Positions 23,917-32,108 of a DNA stretch of 36,979 nucleotides are shown here, piece by piece. Source of the DNA: Ruminococcus sp. (lineage in GTDB: Bacteria; Bacillota; Clostridia; Oscillospirales; Ruminococcaceae); the NCBI GenBank assembly GCA_017519415.1, contig JAFWSI010000023.1, positions 1-36,979 on the forward strand. Reading direction: 5' to 3'. The notes under the pieces were generated by a model that ran no database searches, was not told the origin of the DNA, and saw only the letters and a program-made list of their open reading frames with translations. Every line of letters begins with the position of its first letter. Position 1 is the first letter of the stretch. Made by a program: the position numbers and the translations under genes.

Positions 23917-24962
23917 CTGAGTTCAGCATACCTTTCTATCGAAGTATCGTCAAATCTGTGAGAATTATAATACAGAGCAAGAGCTCCGTCAAGCAGCGGC
24001 ACAAGGAGAGCTCCTCCCGTGCCCTCTCCAAGCCTGAGACCCGCTCTTATCACGGGCTCAAGGCCTATGCAGCGGAGCAGGCCCTCCCCCGCGGGCTCCG
24101 ATGAGCAGTGGCTCGCAAGCATATACTCTCCGCATACAGGCGCTGTCCTGTATGCCACGGCGGCAGCCGCCGCCGATATTACACCGTCTATTATCACGGG
24201 AACATGGTAATAAGCCCCACCGAGGAACAGTCCCGTCATGGCTGCGATCTCAAAGCCGCCAAGCTTGCCGAGGAGCTCCAGCGGCCTGTCTGGATCGGGA
24301 GAATTCACCTCAATGGCACGTCTTACAGCCCTTATCTTTCGTTCCAGTCCCTCCGACGAGAGCCCCGCGCCCCTGCCCGTAGTCTTTTCCGGTTCCATGC
24401 CAAGCAGTACGGAGGCAATCGCGCTTGCAGATGTGGTATTGCCGATACCCATTTCACCGGTTATTATCAGCTTTGTGCCCTCAGCCGCCAGCTCTCCGGC
24501 AATATCCATTCCAGTGATCACCACTCGTTCCGCCTGCTCCTGAGACATAGCCCTGCCGACAGCTATATTGTCTGTACCGCAGGCTATCCTCCTGTTTATC
24601 AGGGAGGGACAGTCAATTTCCGAGGCGATGCCCATATCCACAGCCATGACGTCTATGCCGAACTGTGCTGCCACAGCGTTTATATTGGAGCGTCCCTCCG
24701 CAATAGCCTTTGCACATTCAGCTGTCACCCCACTGCCGCACTGAGTCACTCCCTCACATACCACACCGTGGTCGGCGCACATAATTACCGCCGTCCTCTT
24801 TGATATATCCGGCTTATCGGTACGCTGTACAGCCGCTATCCTCTCCACCGCCTCTTCAAGGAGACCGAAGCTCCCGAGAGGCTTGGCTATGCTGTCCCAG
24901 CAGGACTTTGCCGCGGCGTATGCTTCCTTGTCTGCGGGTATTATCTTACGTATGCGCTCCAT
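23913..24962 (-). CDS. cobT: Nicotinate-nucleotide--dimethylbenzimidazole phosphoribosyltransferase
   Basis: 349 residues, typical. Makes alpha-ribazole phosphate from nicotinate mononucleotide and a benzimidazole or other lower-ligand base. Motifs: 'AKPLGSFGLLEE', 'CADHGVVCEGVTQCG', 'GEMGIGNTTSASAI' and the active-site region 'RLGEGTGGALLVPLLDGAL', which contains the catalytic Glu. ATG at 24962 has GGAGG five bases upstream and overlaps the cbiA end by 17 bases; the alternative TTG at 24992 is less likely. No base-synthesis genes (bza, bluB) are in the window, so the native lower ligand cannot be told. Confidence 0.95.
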   Translation of the reverse strand: MERIRKIIPADKEAYAAAKSCWDSIAKPLGSFGLLEEAVERIAAVQRTDKPDISKRTAVIMCADHGVVCEGVTQCGSGVTAECAKAIAEGRSNINAVAAQFGIDVMAVDMGIASEIDCPSLINRRIACGTDNIAVGRAMSQEQAERVVITGMDIAGELAAEGTKLIITGEMGIGNTTSASAIASVLLGMEPEKTTGRGAGLSSEGLERKIRAVRRAIEVNSPDPDRPLELLGKLGGFEIAAMTGLFLGGAYYHVPVIIDGVISAAAAAVAYRTAPVCGEYMLASHCSSEPAGEGLLRCIGLEPVIRAGLRLGEGTGGALLVPLLDGALALYYNSHRFDDTSIERYAELR

Positions 24963-26283
24963 TCTTTCCTCCGTATTCACAGCATTTCTCAACGAATCTC
25001 ACGGCCATGCCGGTATCTGAATAAAAATAGAAATGCGGAAATCCCGCGTAAATGCTCCCGCCTGTATGTCCGCATTCCCAGCTCCTGCCGTCGGACTTTT
25101 CAGCAAGGAAGTCCGCGCCGCAGTCTGTGCTGTCCCAGTAGTGGAACTCATGGGCTTTCAGGGAGCCTCCCTTTCCGCACAGAAGTCCGTCCTCACGTGC
25201 CGTCACGGTGATATATCCGAACCTTCGGAGCCTTTCCGTCGGAAATGTTCTGCCCTTTATCACTCCCGCCATGGGATATGTTTTCCCGCTTTTATCCGTC
25301 ATTTTCTCATGGAGATACATAAATCCGCCGCATTCGGCCATAACGGGCATACCCGAGCATATCCTCTCCCTTATGTCCGCAAGCATGGAAGCATTGGCAG
25401 ACAGCTCCGCTCCGTACAGCTCCGGATAACCGCCGCACAGCAGCAGTCCGTCAGCCCCGGGCAGATGCTTGTCCGAAAGAGGAGAAAAATACTCTGCTTT
25501 GCAGCCCATTTTTTCAAGCAGTCCGATATTTTCATGGTATAAAAAGCAGAAGGCACTGTCATAAGCTACTGCGATCACGGGCTCCGAGCCGAAACGCGGT
25601 ATCCGCGGAGCCCTGTACTCCGGCAGCGGAATATCGGGCAGACCGAGAAGCCCGTCCAGGTCTATGTACTTTTCGGCCAGCTCTCCAAGCCTGTCCAGTT
25701 TCTCATTTATGTCAGCTATCTCCCCGGGCATGACAAGTCCGAGATGTCTGCTCTCGAGAGCCGCTCCGTTCTGCGGAAGAAAGCCGAAATAACCCGTGCC
25801 CAGCTCTGCGCAGAGCTTCCTTTCAAGGGGCTCCAGCCTTTCGGGAAGGCAGTCAAATACAAAGCCTGCGATATTATTCGGACGGTAGCTGAGAAATCCC
25901 CGCATTACCGCTCCTATGGAATCGCTCATTCCCTTGCAGCCGATAACCATGATGACCGGCGTATCCGTCAGCTGCGAAAGGGCATGGGCCGAGCCCTCCG
26001 CTCCGTCATAGAAGCCCATTACGCCCTCTATTACCGAGAGCTCACGGCTCCCTCCGTACTCGTCAAGGAGGTAAAGAAGAGTATCCCTGCCGCAGAAGAA
26101 GCTGTCAAGATTATGGACGTCGGTACCCAGTGTCCTTCTCAGGAACATGGGGTCTATGTAGTCGGGTCCGCACTTGAATGCAGCAAGATCGGTGCCCCGC
26201 TTTTTCAGTGCCGAAAGAACAGCACAGGTCACGGTGGTCTTGCCGCAGCCGCTTCCCGTTCCCGCTATGATGAACCGTTTCAT
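24946..26283 (-). CDS. cbiA: Cobyrinic acid a,c-diamide synthase
   Basis: 445 residues, typical. Amidates the a and c carboxylates of cobyrinic acid with ATP and glutamine. N-terminal P-loop 'AGTGSGCGKTTVTCAV', 'AFKCGPDYIDPMF' and 'VIEGVMGFYDG'; C-terminal glutamine amidotransferase domain with nucleophile motif 'MAECGGFMYLHE'. ATG at 26283 has GGGAGG five bases upstream and overlaps the cbiET stop by four bases; the longer frame to 26385 lies within cbiET. Confidence 0.95.
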   Translation of the reverse strand: MKRFIIAGTGSGCGKTTVTCAVLSALKKRGTDLAAFKCGPDYIDPMFLRRTLGTDVHNLDSFFCGRDTLLYLLDEYGGSRELSVIEGVMGFYDGAEGSAHALSQLTDTPVIMVIGCKGMSDSIGAVMRGFLSYRPNNIAGFVFDCLPERLEPLERKLCAELGTGYFGFLPQNGAALESRHLGLVMPGEIADINEKLDRLGELAEKYIDLDGLLGLPDIPLPEYRAPRIPRFGSEPVIAVAYDSAFCFLYHENIGLLEKMGCKAEYFSPLSDKHLPGADGLLLCGGYPELYGAELSANASMLADIRERICSGMPVMAECGGFMYLHEKMTDKSGKTYPMAGVIKGRTFPTERLRRFGYITVTAREDGLLCGKGGSLKAHEFHYWDSTDCGADFLAEKSDGRSWECGHTGGSIYAGFPHFYFYSDTGMAVRFVEKCCEYGGKNGAHT

Positions 26284-27470
26284 GACAGCCTCCCGCTTAT
26301 GATGAATACCGGATTCTGAGCCCGGAGCATGGTATGAGCTCCTATCCTTTCTGTCCTTGTGACGGCTATCTGCGTTACCTCGCATTCCGCTCCGTACTGT
26401 CCGAATGCCTCCGCTGTATCCCTGAGGGTCTCAAGGGATACGGCTGCCGCGGCTATATCCGCCTTTGGATTGGCTCTGTATACCGCTTCAAGTATATCCT
26501 TCATATTGCCGCCGCTGCCGCCTATGAACACCTTGTCCGGAGGCTCAGCACCCGCAAGCACGGCGGGACACTCGCCCTCCTGTACTATGATATTGTCACA
26601 GCCGAAGGCTGCCGCATTTTTCCTCGTTAGCTCTGCCGCTTCCGCATTCCTGTCAAAGGCCAGCACCTTTCCGTCGGCGCACCTGTAAGCGGCTTCCACC
26701 GATACCGAGCCCGTGCCGCAGCCTATGTCCCATACCACGGAATCAGAGCATATATCCAGCTTTGCAGCTGCTATGCACCTTACCTCGGATTTGGTCATTG
26801 GTATCCCGCCGCGTATGAAGCTCCCGTCGCTGACAGCCGAGGGAATATGCCCGATAAACTGCGGATTGTATACAACAGCCGCAGCAAGCCTGCCGAAGCT
26901 GCCGTCCCTGAGGCTCCCTGCTGTTCCGCTTACTATACGCTCTCCTTCATATCCCAGCTCCTCGCCGATATGCACCGTGACCTCCGGCAGGCCGTATGCC
27001 GCAAGGCGGCTGCAAAGGCCTGCCGCTGTCATTTCTCCGCCGAGAAGGAAGAAGCAGTACTCATTCATCATCACATTCACGGCTATGTTGCCGTTCTGAC
27101 CGTGAAGGGACACAAACTTCATTTTTTCATAGGAGATACCCGTCTTTGCGCAAAGGTATGCTGCCGCCGATATTCCGGGAACCGTCTCCGTATCATAGTC
27201 ACCGAGCAGCGGCAGAAGCTTTTTTGTGCCGCTGAAAAAACCGCAGTCCCCGGACATGAGCACAGCCGCAGTATCCTTTCCGCAGCTGCGAAGAGCTTCG
27301 GCTATCTCCTGCGGGATATAGCTGCATAAGGTCTCCTTGCCGAGCTCCGCAAAGGGAGCGAGCATACGCTTCGCACCTATAAGGAGCTCCGCCTCCGTGA
27401 CAGCCTTCCACCCCTCGCGGGTAAGAGTATTCCTGCCGTCCATGCCGATACCTACGATATACACCTTCAT
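26280..27470 (-). CDS. cbiET: Fused cobalt-precorrin-7 C5-methyltransferase / cobalt-precorrin-6B C15-methyltransferase (decarboxylating)
   Basis: 396 residues. The N-terminal half (about 1-200) is a tetrapyrrole methylase, CbiE ('MKVYIVGIGMDGRNTLT', 'VVLMSGDCGFFSG'-like, 'VSLHGQNG'). The C-terminal half (about 205-396) is CbiT, a Rossmann methyltransferase ('MTKSEVRCIAAAKL', SAM motif 'DIGCGTGSVSVEAA', 'FIGGSGGNMKDILE'). Two S-adenosylmethionine-dependent steps and the C12 acetate decarboxylation are thus in one chain, like CobL of the aerobic route. It overlaps cbiJ and cbiA by four bases each. Confidence 0.95.
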   Translation of the reverse strand: MKVYIVGIGMDGRNTLTREGWKAVTEAELLIGAKRMLAPFAELGKETLCSYIPQEIAEALRSCGKDTAAVLMSGDCGFFSGTKKLLPLLGDYDTETVPGISAAAYLCAKTGISYEKMKFVSLHGQNGNIAVNVMMNEYCFFLLGGEMTAAGLCSRLAAYGLPEVTVHIGEELGYEGERIVSGTAGSLRDGSFGRLAAAVVYNPQFIGHIPSAVSDGSFIRGGIPMTKSEVRCIAAAKLDICSDSVVWDIGCGTGSVSVEAAYRCADGKVLAFDRNAEAAELTRKNAAAFGCDNIIVQEGECPAVLAGAEPPDKVFIGGSGGNMKDILEAVYRANPKADIAAAAVSLETLRDTAEAFGQYGAECEVTQIAVTRTERIGAHTMLRAQNPVFIISGRLS

Positions 27471-28219
27471 ATCTGCCGCTCCCTCCTCATTTCCATTATT
27501 ATCCGCACTGTCTCATCAAAGCTGAAGCCCTTCTCGCTTGGCCTTGCCAGAGTGACAAGCTCTATCCCGCATTTTTCGGCAGCCTCTGCCTTTTCGGGAT
27601 AGCCGCCTGTCTCGCCGCTCTCCTTGGTGAGGAGTATCTCTGCGCCGCTCAGCTTTATATGCTCAATATTCCGACTGACCGTAAATGGTCCCTTTTCCTG
27701 TATTATGCGGCTCTCGTCAAAGCCCAGTTCTTCGGTCAGTAAGCGTATATCCTCCGACGGCAGCACTCTGAGCCATATCCTTCTGCGGTGATCTCTCACC
27801 TTCGCAAGCTCTGCCGCAGCCTTGCTGCCGAGAGTGCTCAGCACGATCCTGTCGCTGCTGCCGAGAAGCTCTCTGAGCTGTTCCATATCCTTCGCAACAG
27901 TGCCCCTTATATCGGAGCTGCTGCGGATGAGCCTGAGATACGGGAGCTCTGCCGCCAAACAGGCGATCCTTATGTTTTCCGTCACCTCAACGGCATATGG
28001 ATGAGTACAGTCAATCACAGCTCTGTACGGGCTCTTTTTCATAAGCTCCGTCATCTGCTCCGCATCGAGCCTGCCGCAGAGGATCCTTACTCCGTCGGGA
28101 AGCAAAGACGCACCGTACTCCGTCGCCACGGACACATCGGCGCTTATGCCGTTTTTTACGCATATATCCGCCAGCCGGCGACCCTCTGTGGTACCGCCGA
28201 ATATAAGCAGCTCAGACAT
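27467..28219 (-). CDS. cbiJ: Cobalt-precorrin-6A reductase
   Basis: 250 residues, typical. Reduces the macrocycle of cobalt-precorrin-6A with NAD(P)H. Motifs: 'LIFGGTTEGRRLAD' at the N-terminus, 'VIDCTHPYAVEVTENI', 'RLIRSSSDI' and 'LLTKESGETGGYPEKAEAAE'. The start overlaps the cbiH stop by eight bases. Confidence 0.95.
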   Translation of the reverse strand: MSELLIFGGTTEGRRLADICVKNGISADVSVATEYGASLLPDGVRILCGRLDAEQMTELMKKSPYRAVIDCTHPYAVEVTENIRIACLAAELPYLRLIRSSSDIRGTVAKDMEQLRELLGSSDRIVLSTLGSKAAAELAKVRDHRRRIWLRVLPSEDIRLLTEELGFDESRIIQEKGPFTVSRNIEHIKLSGAEILLTKESGETGGYPEKAEAAEKCGIELVTLARPSEKGFSFDETVRIIMEMRRERQI

Positions 28220-28934
28220 TTCCGTAACCTCTCGGCGTGACCATTTTACCGTTTATGAGCTTTGTCTCCGAATTGCCTATATACACCGTGGTGAACATAT
28301 CAACTGCCGTATCCCTGAGCTCTCCGAGGGTGAGCACCCGGCTCTCCTGACCCTCTCTGCCTATGTTCCTTACATAGCCGCAGACCGTATGGGGCGGTCT
28401 GTGCTCAAGTATTATATCGCAGGCTCTCGCAAGGTAATCGGAACGGTTCTTTGAGGAAGGATTGTACAGCACGATCACAAAGTCTCCCTCAGCTGCACAA
28501 TGCAGACGCCTGCGGATCCTTTCCGCAGGTGTGAGCAGGTCGGAAAGGCTTATCACCGCAAGATCATTGGTAAGGGGGGAGCCAAGGACAGCCCCTCCGC
28601 TGAACGCGGCGGTAACACCGGGGATCACCTCTATATCGGTATCGGGATATGCCGAACTCAGCTCAAAGGCAAGCCCCGCCATACCGTAAAGCTGAGGGTC
28701 TCCGCTGCATATCAGGGCAACTGTCCGTTTTTCTCCCTCTTTCAGGGCATATTCCACACGCTCGCGCTCCTGCTTCATACCCGTGGTATAGAACTCCTTC
28801 TCCGCGAAGCTCTCACGTATGAGCTCGATATACTTTGTATAGCCCACTATGAGCTCAGCCGCCGACAGCGCCTTTGCGGCATCTGACGTCATGCCGCCCA
28901 AGCTCCCCGCACCTATGCCAACAACATAAAGCAT
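28212..28934 (-). CDS. cbiH: Cobalt-precorrin-3 C17-methyltransferase
   Basis: 240 residues. Methylates C17 and drives ring contraction in the anaerobic route. Tetrapyrrole methylase motifs: 'VVGIGAGSLGGMT', 'LICSGDPQLYGMAGLA', 'EVIPGVTAAFSGGAVLGSPL', 'FVIVLYNPSSKNR'. The start ATG shares one base with the cbiG stop (TAATG). No extra ferredoxin-like domain is present. Confidence 0.95.
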   Translation of the reverse strand: MLYVVGIGAGSLGGMTSDAAKALSAAELIVGYTKYIELIRESFAEKEFYTTGMKQERERVEYALKEGEKRTVALICSGDPQLYGMAGLAFELSSAYPDTDIEVIPGVTAAFSGGAVLGSPLTNDLAVISLSDLLTPAERIRRRLHCAAEGDFVIVLYNPSSKNRSDYLARACDIILEHRPPHTVCGYVRNIGREGQESRVLTLGELRDTAVDMFTTVYIGNSETKLINGKMVTPRGYGNV

Positions 28935-29965
28935 TACAGCATTTTCCTTTCAAAATCGATAATGATCGGCTTTTCGGCAGCCGCCACCGTTACTCCCTCA
29001 GCCGCGCTCTTCCGCAGTACAAGCCTGCCGTCGCTGAGCCTTACCGCGCTTCTCTCGCAGACATTGTCGGCTCCTGCCGTTTCCATTACAAAGGCTGAGG
29101 GCGTGAACTCCCCCTCAGTGCTCATAAGCTCCTCCGCAGAAAAGAACGACAGCTCCAGCCCGCAGCTGCTGCAAAACTCAAGAAGCCCCTTTTCATCGCT
29201 CTTGAGATCTATGCTTGCGGCTCCATACACTCTCTCAAAGGGTATGCCCGCCTCATTAAGGGCCGAATGCACCCTGCGGCTTACTGTTCCGGCGGTGATT
29301 CCCTTCTTGCAGCCTATGCCTATGACTATATTTCTCGGGACAAGTCTCAGGGTAACGGGAAAGGGCTCAACATCGCCGCTGCCGATATATATTCCCGTAC
29401 GCGATCCGCTGCCGCACACCACATCTTCGGGCATATTCAAGCATTTATATTCCGTAACAAGCCCCGTTTTTTCGCCGTCCAGAACAGCAGCGGCTATCTC
29501 CTTCGCCGCCCTGAGGTCGGTTATGACGAGTCCGTTTGCTGCCGCAAAGCAGTCGGGTGAAAAACGTCCTCCCGTATCCGTGGCGGTAGTGACAACGGGA
29601 ACAGCTCCCGTAAGCACGGCAAGCTGCCGGGCAAGAGCATTGGCACCGCCGATATGTCCCGACAATACGGGGATAATGAATTTTCCGCAGTCGTCAACCG
29701 CCAGCACGGCAGGATCCGTTGTCTTTGAACGCAGATACGGCGCCGCCGCCCTTACCGCTATCCCGCAGGCGCATACAAATATAAGCGCGTCATAGGTACT
29801 GAAAATGCAGCCTGTGAGAGCGTTTATATCCGTAAAGGCTTCCGCATTCCCGTCGGTATGCTTGTGGAAGCAATAGCGTCTGAATCGGTGACCCGAGGGC
29901 GTTTCCGCTATCCTGCGCGAAAATTCTCTTCCGTTTTCCGTAAGAGATATAACAGCTATATCCAT
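28934..29965 (-). CDS. cbiG: Cobalt-precorrin-5A hydrolase
   Basis: 343 residues, typical. Opens the delta-lactone of cobalt-precorrin-5A and releases acetaldehyde. Three parts can be read: an N-terminal domain ('AVISLTENGREFSRRIAE'), a mid domain ('LSGHIGGANALARQLAVLTGA', 'VTTATDTGGRFS') and the C-terminal CobE-like domain ('VIGIGCKKGITAGTVSRRVHSAL', 'ASIDLKSDEKGLLEF'). It overlaps cbiF and cbiH by one base each. Confidence 0.95.
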   Translation of the reverse strand: MDIAVISLTENGREFSRRIAETPSGHRFRRYCFHKHTDGNAEAFTDINALTGCIFSTYDALIFVCACGIAVRAAAPYLRSKTTDPAVLAVDDCGKFIIPVLSGHIGGANALARQLAVLTGAVPVVTTATDTGGRFSPDCFAAANGLVITDLRAAKEIAAAVLDGEKTGLVTEYKCLNMPEDVVCGSGSRTGIYIGSGDVEPFPVTLRLVPRNIVIGIGCKKGITAGTVSRRVHSALNEAGIPFERVYGAASIDLKSDEKGLLEFCSSCGLELSFFSAEELMSTEGEFTPSAFVMETAGADNVCERSAVRLSDGRLVLRKSAAEGVTVAAAEKPIIIDFERKML

Positions 29966-30720
29966 CAGTTCTTCGCCTTTCTGTAGCCGGTCTCGAAATC
30001 CGCCGCATAAAGCCGCGAAAGCTCATGATCGCTGCCGAGAAAATCCCCGACGGTGATCAGCGCCGTCTTTGAGATACCGTTCTCCCTTGCAGTCTCGGCA
30101 AGGCTCCCGACCGTACAGTGGAGCACTCTCTCCTCCGGCCATGTAGCCTTATAGACTATGGCTGCGGGAGTATCGGGAGAATAGCCTCCCTCCGCAAGTC
30201 TTTCTGACAGCTCCCCAATCATGCCCGCACTGAGGAATATCACCATAGTGCATTGATGAGCCGCAAGGAGCTCTATGCTCTCCTTTTCGGGAACGGGAGT
30301 ACGTCCCGCCATTCTTGTGAGTATCACGGTCTGCGAAACGTCGGGAAGAGTGTATTCCGCCCTAAGAGCCGCAGCAGCTCCACAGAAGGAGCTGACGCCG
30401 GGACATACCTCATATTCTATCCCCAGCTCGTCGAGCCTGTCCATCTGCTCCCTCACCGCACCGAATATGCTCGGATCGCCCGTATGGAGCCTTACCACGT
30501 CCATTCCCTGTGAATTTGCTCTTTTTATTACTTCTATTATCTCATCGAGAGTCATTTCAGCGCTGTTGTATATGCCGCAGTCCGCAGCAGTATAGTCAAG
30601 GAGCCCGGGATTCACCAGCGAACCTGCATATATTACCACATCTGCCTTTTCAAGCAGCTTTTTTCCCCTGACAGTAATAAGATCTGCCGCTCCGCAGCCT
30701 GCGCCAACAAAATGTACCAT
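29965..30720 (-). CDS. cbiF: Cobalt-precorrin-4 C11-methyltransferase
   Basis: 251 residues, typical. Tetrapyrrole methylase motifs: 'HFVGAGCGAADLITVRG', 'VIYAGSLVNPGLL', 'RLHTGDPSIFGAVREQMD', 'YEVCPGVSSFCGAAAAL' and 'VIFLSAGMI'. ATG at 30720 has GGAGG upstream within the end of cbiD and starts one base after its stop; the in-frame start at 30759 lies inside cbiD. Confidence 0.95.
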   Translation of the reverse strand: MVHFVGAGCGAADLITVRGKKLLEKADVVIYAGSLVNPGLLDYTAADCGIYNSAEMTLDEIIEVIKRANSQGMDVVRLHTGDPSIFGAVREQMDRLDELGIEYEVCPGVSSFCGAAAALRAEYTLPDVSQTVILTRMAGRTPVPEKESIELLAAHQCTMVIFLSAGMIGELSERLAEGGYSPDTPAAIVYKATWPEERVLHCTVGSLAETARENGISKTALITVGDFLGSDHELSRLYAADFETGYRKAKN

Positions 30721-30721
30721 T

Positions 30722-31849
30722 TCATTCCTCCATTGCCGCTCTGAGTATATCATCGGCAAGACTTGTTTTCAGCAGCAGGCCGTTTTTATAGGAAAATACC
30801 AGCGCTGCCGTCTGTATCTGCGACTTTACCCTCGCAGCCAGGTAATATTCTATCCGTTCCGTCAGCTTTTCAAGCACCTTTCCGGCAATGCCGTACTCGT
30901 AAAGTACATCCACCGCCGAATCGGCAGTTATACACTCAGTCAGCCTGACGAATACCTCTCCATCAGCCCCTGCAAGGGCTGCGCAGGCGATCAGCGTTTC
31001 GATACGTCCGTCCGCGCAGGACGAATGAGTGTTCATTATGCCCGACCCAAGCTTTACCAGCTTGCCTATATGTCCGCAAAGAAGTACCCTCTCAAAGCCC
31101 AATGCAGCTCCCGTATCCAGCGCCTCGCCGATAAAATTGCTGCACATCACGCATCGCTCCGCCAGCTCTGGAAACATTTCGGAGATATACTTCTCACTGT
31201 AGTTTCCCACTGTGAGGAGAAGTGTCCTGTGTCCTTCGGCACGGCGCATATTCGCCTCCGTCCTTATGGTCTCCACGATCGCGTGATCGCTCATAGGCTC
31301 AACGATCCCGGTCGTCCCTATGATCGAGATACCGCCCGTTATTCCCATGCGGGGATTGAAGGTCTTTGAGGCAAGTTCCTCTCCGCCCGGAACAGAGATG
31401 ACTATACTGAAGCCGCCACTGTATTCGTAGAGCTCCGCCGTCTCGGCCACCGCCCGCTTTATCATCTCACGGGGTACGGAATTTATGGCGGAAGCACCTA
31501 CAGGCTGATCGAGTCCCGGCTTTGTGACAGTTCCCACACCGCTGCCTCCCGTTATCTCGATACCGCTGTCTGTCAGCCTCACATCGGCATATACCTTTAT
31601 CCCGTTTGTAACGTCGGGGTCATCGCCGCTGTCCTTCACAACGGCACACGAAACGTGTGTGCCGTCGGTTACGGCATCAGTTATGCCGAGCCGGAGCATT
31701 ATCCCCTTCGGAGTTACAATATCGACAGCTCCGATGATCTTTCCCGTCAGAAGCATCTCGGCTGCGGCTTTTGCGGCTCCTGCCGCGCATGAGCCTGTTG
31801 TATAGCCGCATCTTAGTCTGCGTCCTCCGCTGTAAATATACTTTTCCAA
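30722..31849 (-). CDS. cbiD: Cobalt-precorrin-5B C1-methyltransferase
   Basis: 375 residues from the chosen start. Methylates C1 of the corrin ring. The family start 'LRCGYTTGSCAAGAAKAA' and later 'GGSGVGTVTKPGLDQPVG', 'GGISIIGTTGIVEPMS' and 'GHIGKLVKLGSGIMNTHS' are clear. It is the first gene of the cobalamin operon. I favour TTG at 31849 (GGTGGG about seven bases upstream, giving the usual roughly 15 residues before the CGYTTG motif). An in-frame ATG at 31903 lies only about six bases from the predicted transcription start, and a GTG is also possible, so the exact start is uncertain. Confidence 0.9.
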   Translation of the reverse strand: MEKYIYSGGRRLRCGYTTGSCAAGAAKAAAEMLLTGKIIGAVDIVTPKGIMLRLGITDAVTDGTHVSCAVVKDSGDDPDVTNGIKVYADVRLTDSGIEITGGSGVGTVTKPGLDQPVGASAINSVPREMIKRAVAETAELYEYSGGFSIVISVPGGEELASKTFNPRMGITGGISIIGTTGIVEPMSDHAIVETIRTEANMRRAEGHRTLLLTVGNYSEKYISEMFPELAERCVMCSNFIGEALDTGAALGFERVLLCGHIGKLVKLGSGIMNTHSSCADGRIETLIACAALAGADGEVFVRLTECITADSAVDVLYEYGIAGKVLEKLTERIEYYLAARVKSQIQTAALVFSYKNGLLLKTSLADDILRAAMEE

Positions 31850-31915
31850 TACTGATCCCACCGTTCGGTAAAACCGCCGCAGCCGCCCATGCAGCCGCAG
31901 CATTCTCTGTAAATT

Positions 31916-31944
31916 ATTATAAAATCATTAGCATTATTTGTCAA
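31916..31944 (-). promoter_or_regulatory. Perfect consensus promoter of the cobalamin biosynthesis operon
   Basis: TTGACA (31939-31944) and TATAAT (31916-31921) with a 17-base spacer on the minus strand. Transcription should start near 31909, leaving a leader of about 60 bases to the likely TTG start of cbiD. There is no room for a cobalamin riboswitch. Nothing in the promoter suggests it is weak or controlled. Confidence 0.85.
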
Positions 31945-32036
31945 GTTTTTTAATGTGCACAGGCAACAGGATATTTCACGGACATTACAGTCCCTGCTGT
32001 CACCGGCCGCTGAGACCGGTCACGGAATAAAAACAT

Positions 32037-32068
32037 ATGCCCCGCAGCGATAAGCTATATCGCTGCGG
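32037..32068 (-). terminator. Terminator of the metalloprotease gene
   Basis: CCCGCAGCGATA (32041-32052) pairs with TATCGCTGCGGG (about 32058-32069). On the minus strand the stem is followed by GCATATGTTTTTATT, 40 bases past the stop at 32109. Confidence 0.65.
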
Positions 32069-32108
32069 GACATGACTTTTTCAATAATACTGTACTCGGT
32101 GCGGATTA

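Noticed and set aside
24108-24803. 231-residue frame opposite cobT
   Set aside because: It lies entirely antisense to well-conserved CobT motifs and has no family features.
28962-29795. 277-residue frame opposite cbiG
   Set aside because: It is antisense to a clear CbiG with all three domains, has low-complexity Ser/Pro/Ala composition and no ribosome binding site.
31850-31990. Cobalamin riboswitch upstream of cbiD
   Set aside because: No B12 box or GCCACTG block occurs here, and the predicted leader is too short for the aptamer.
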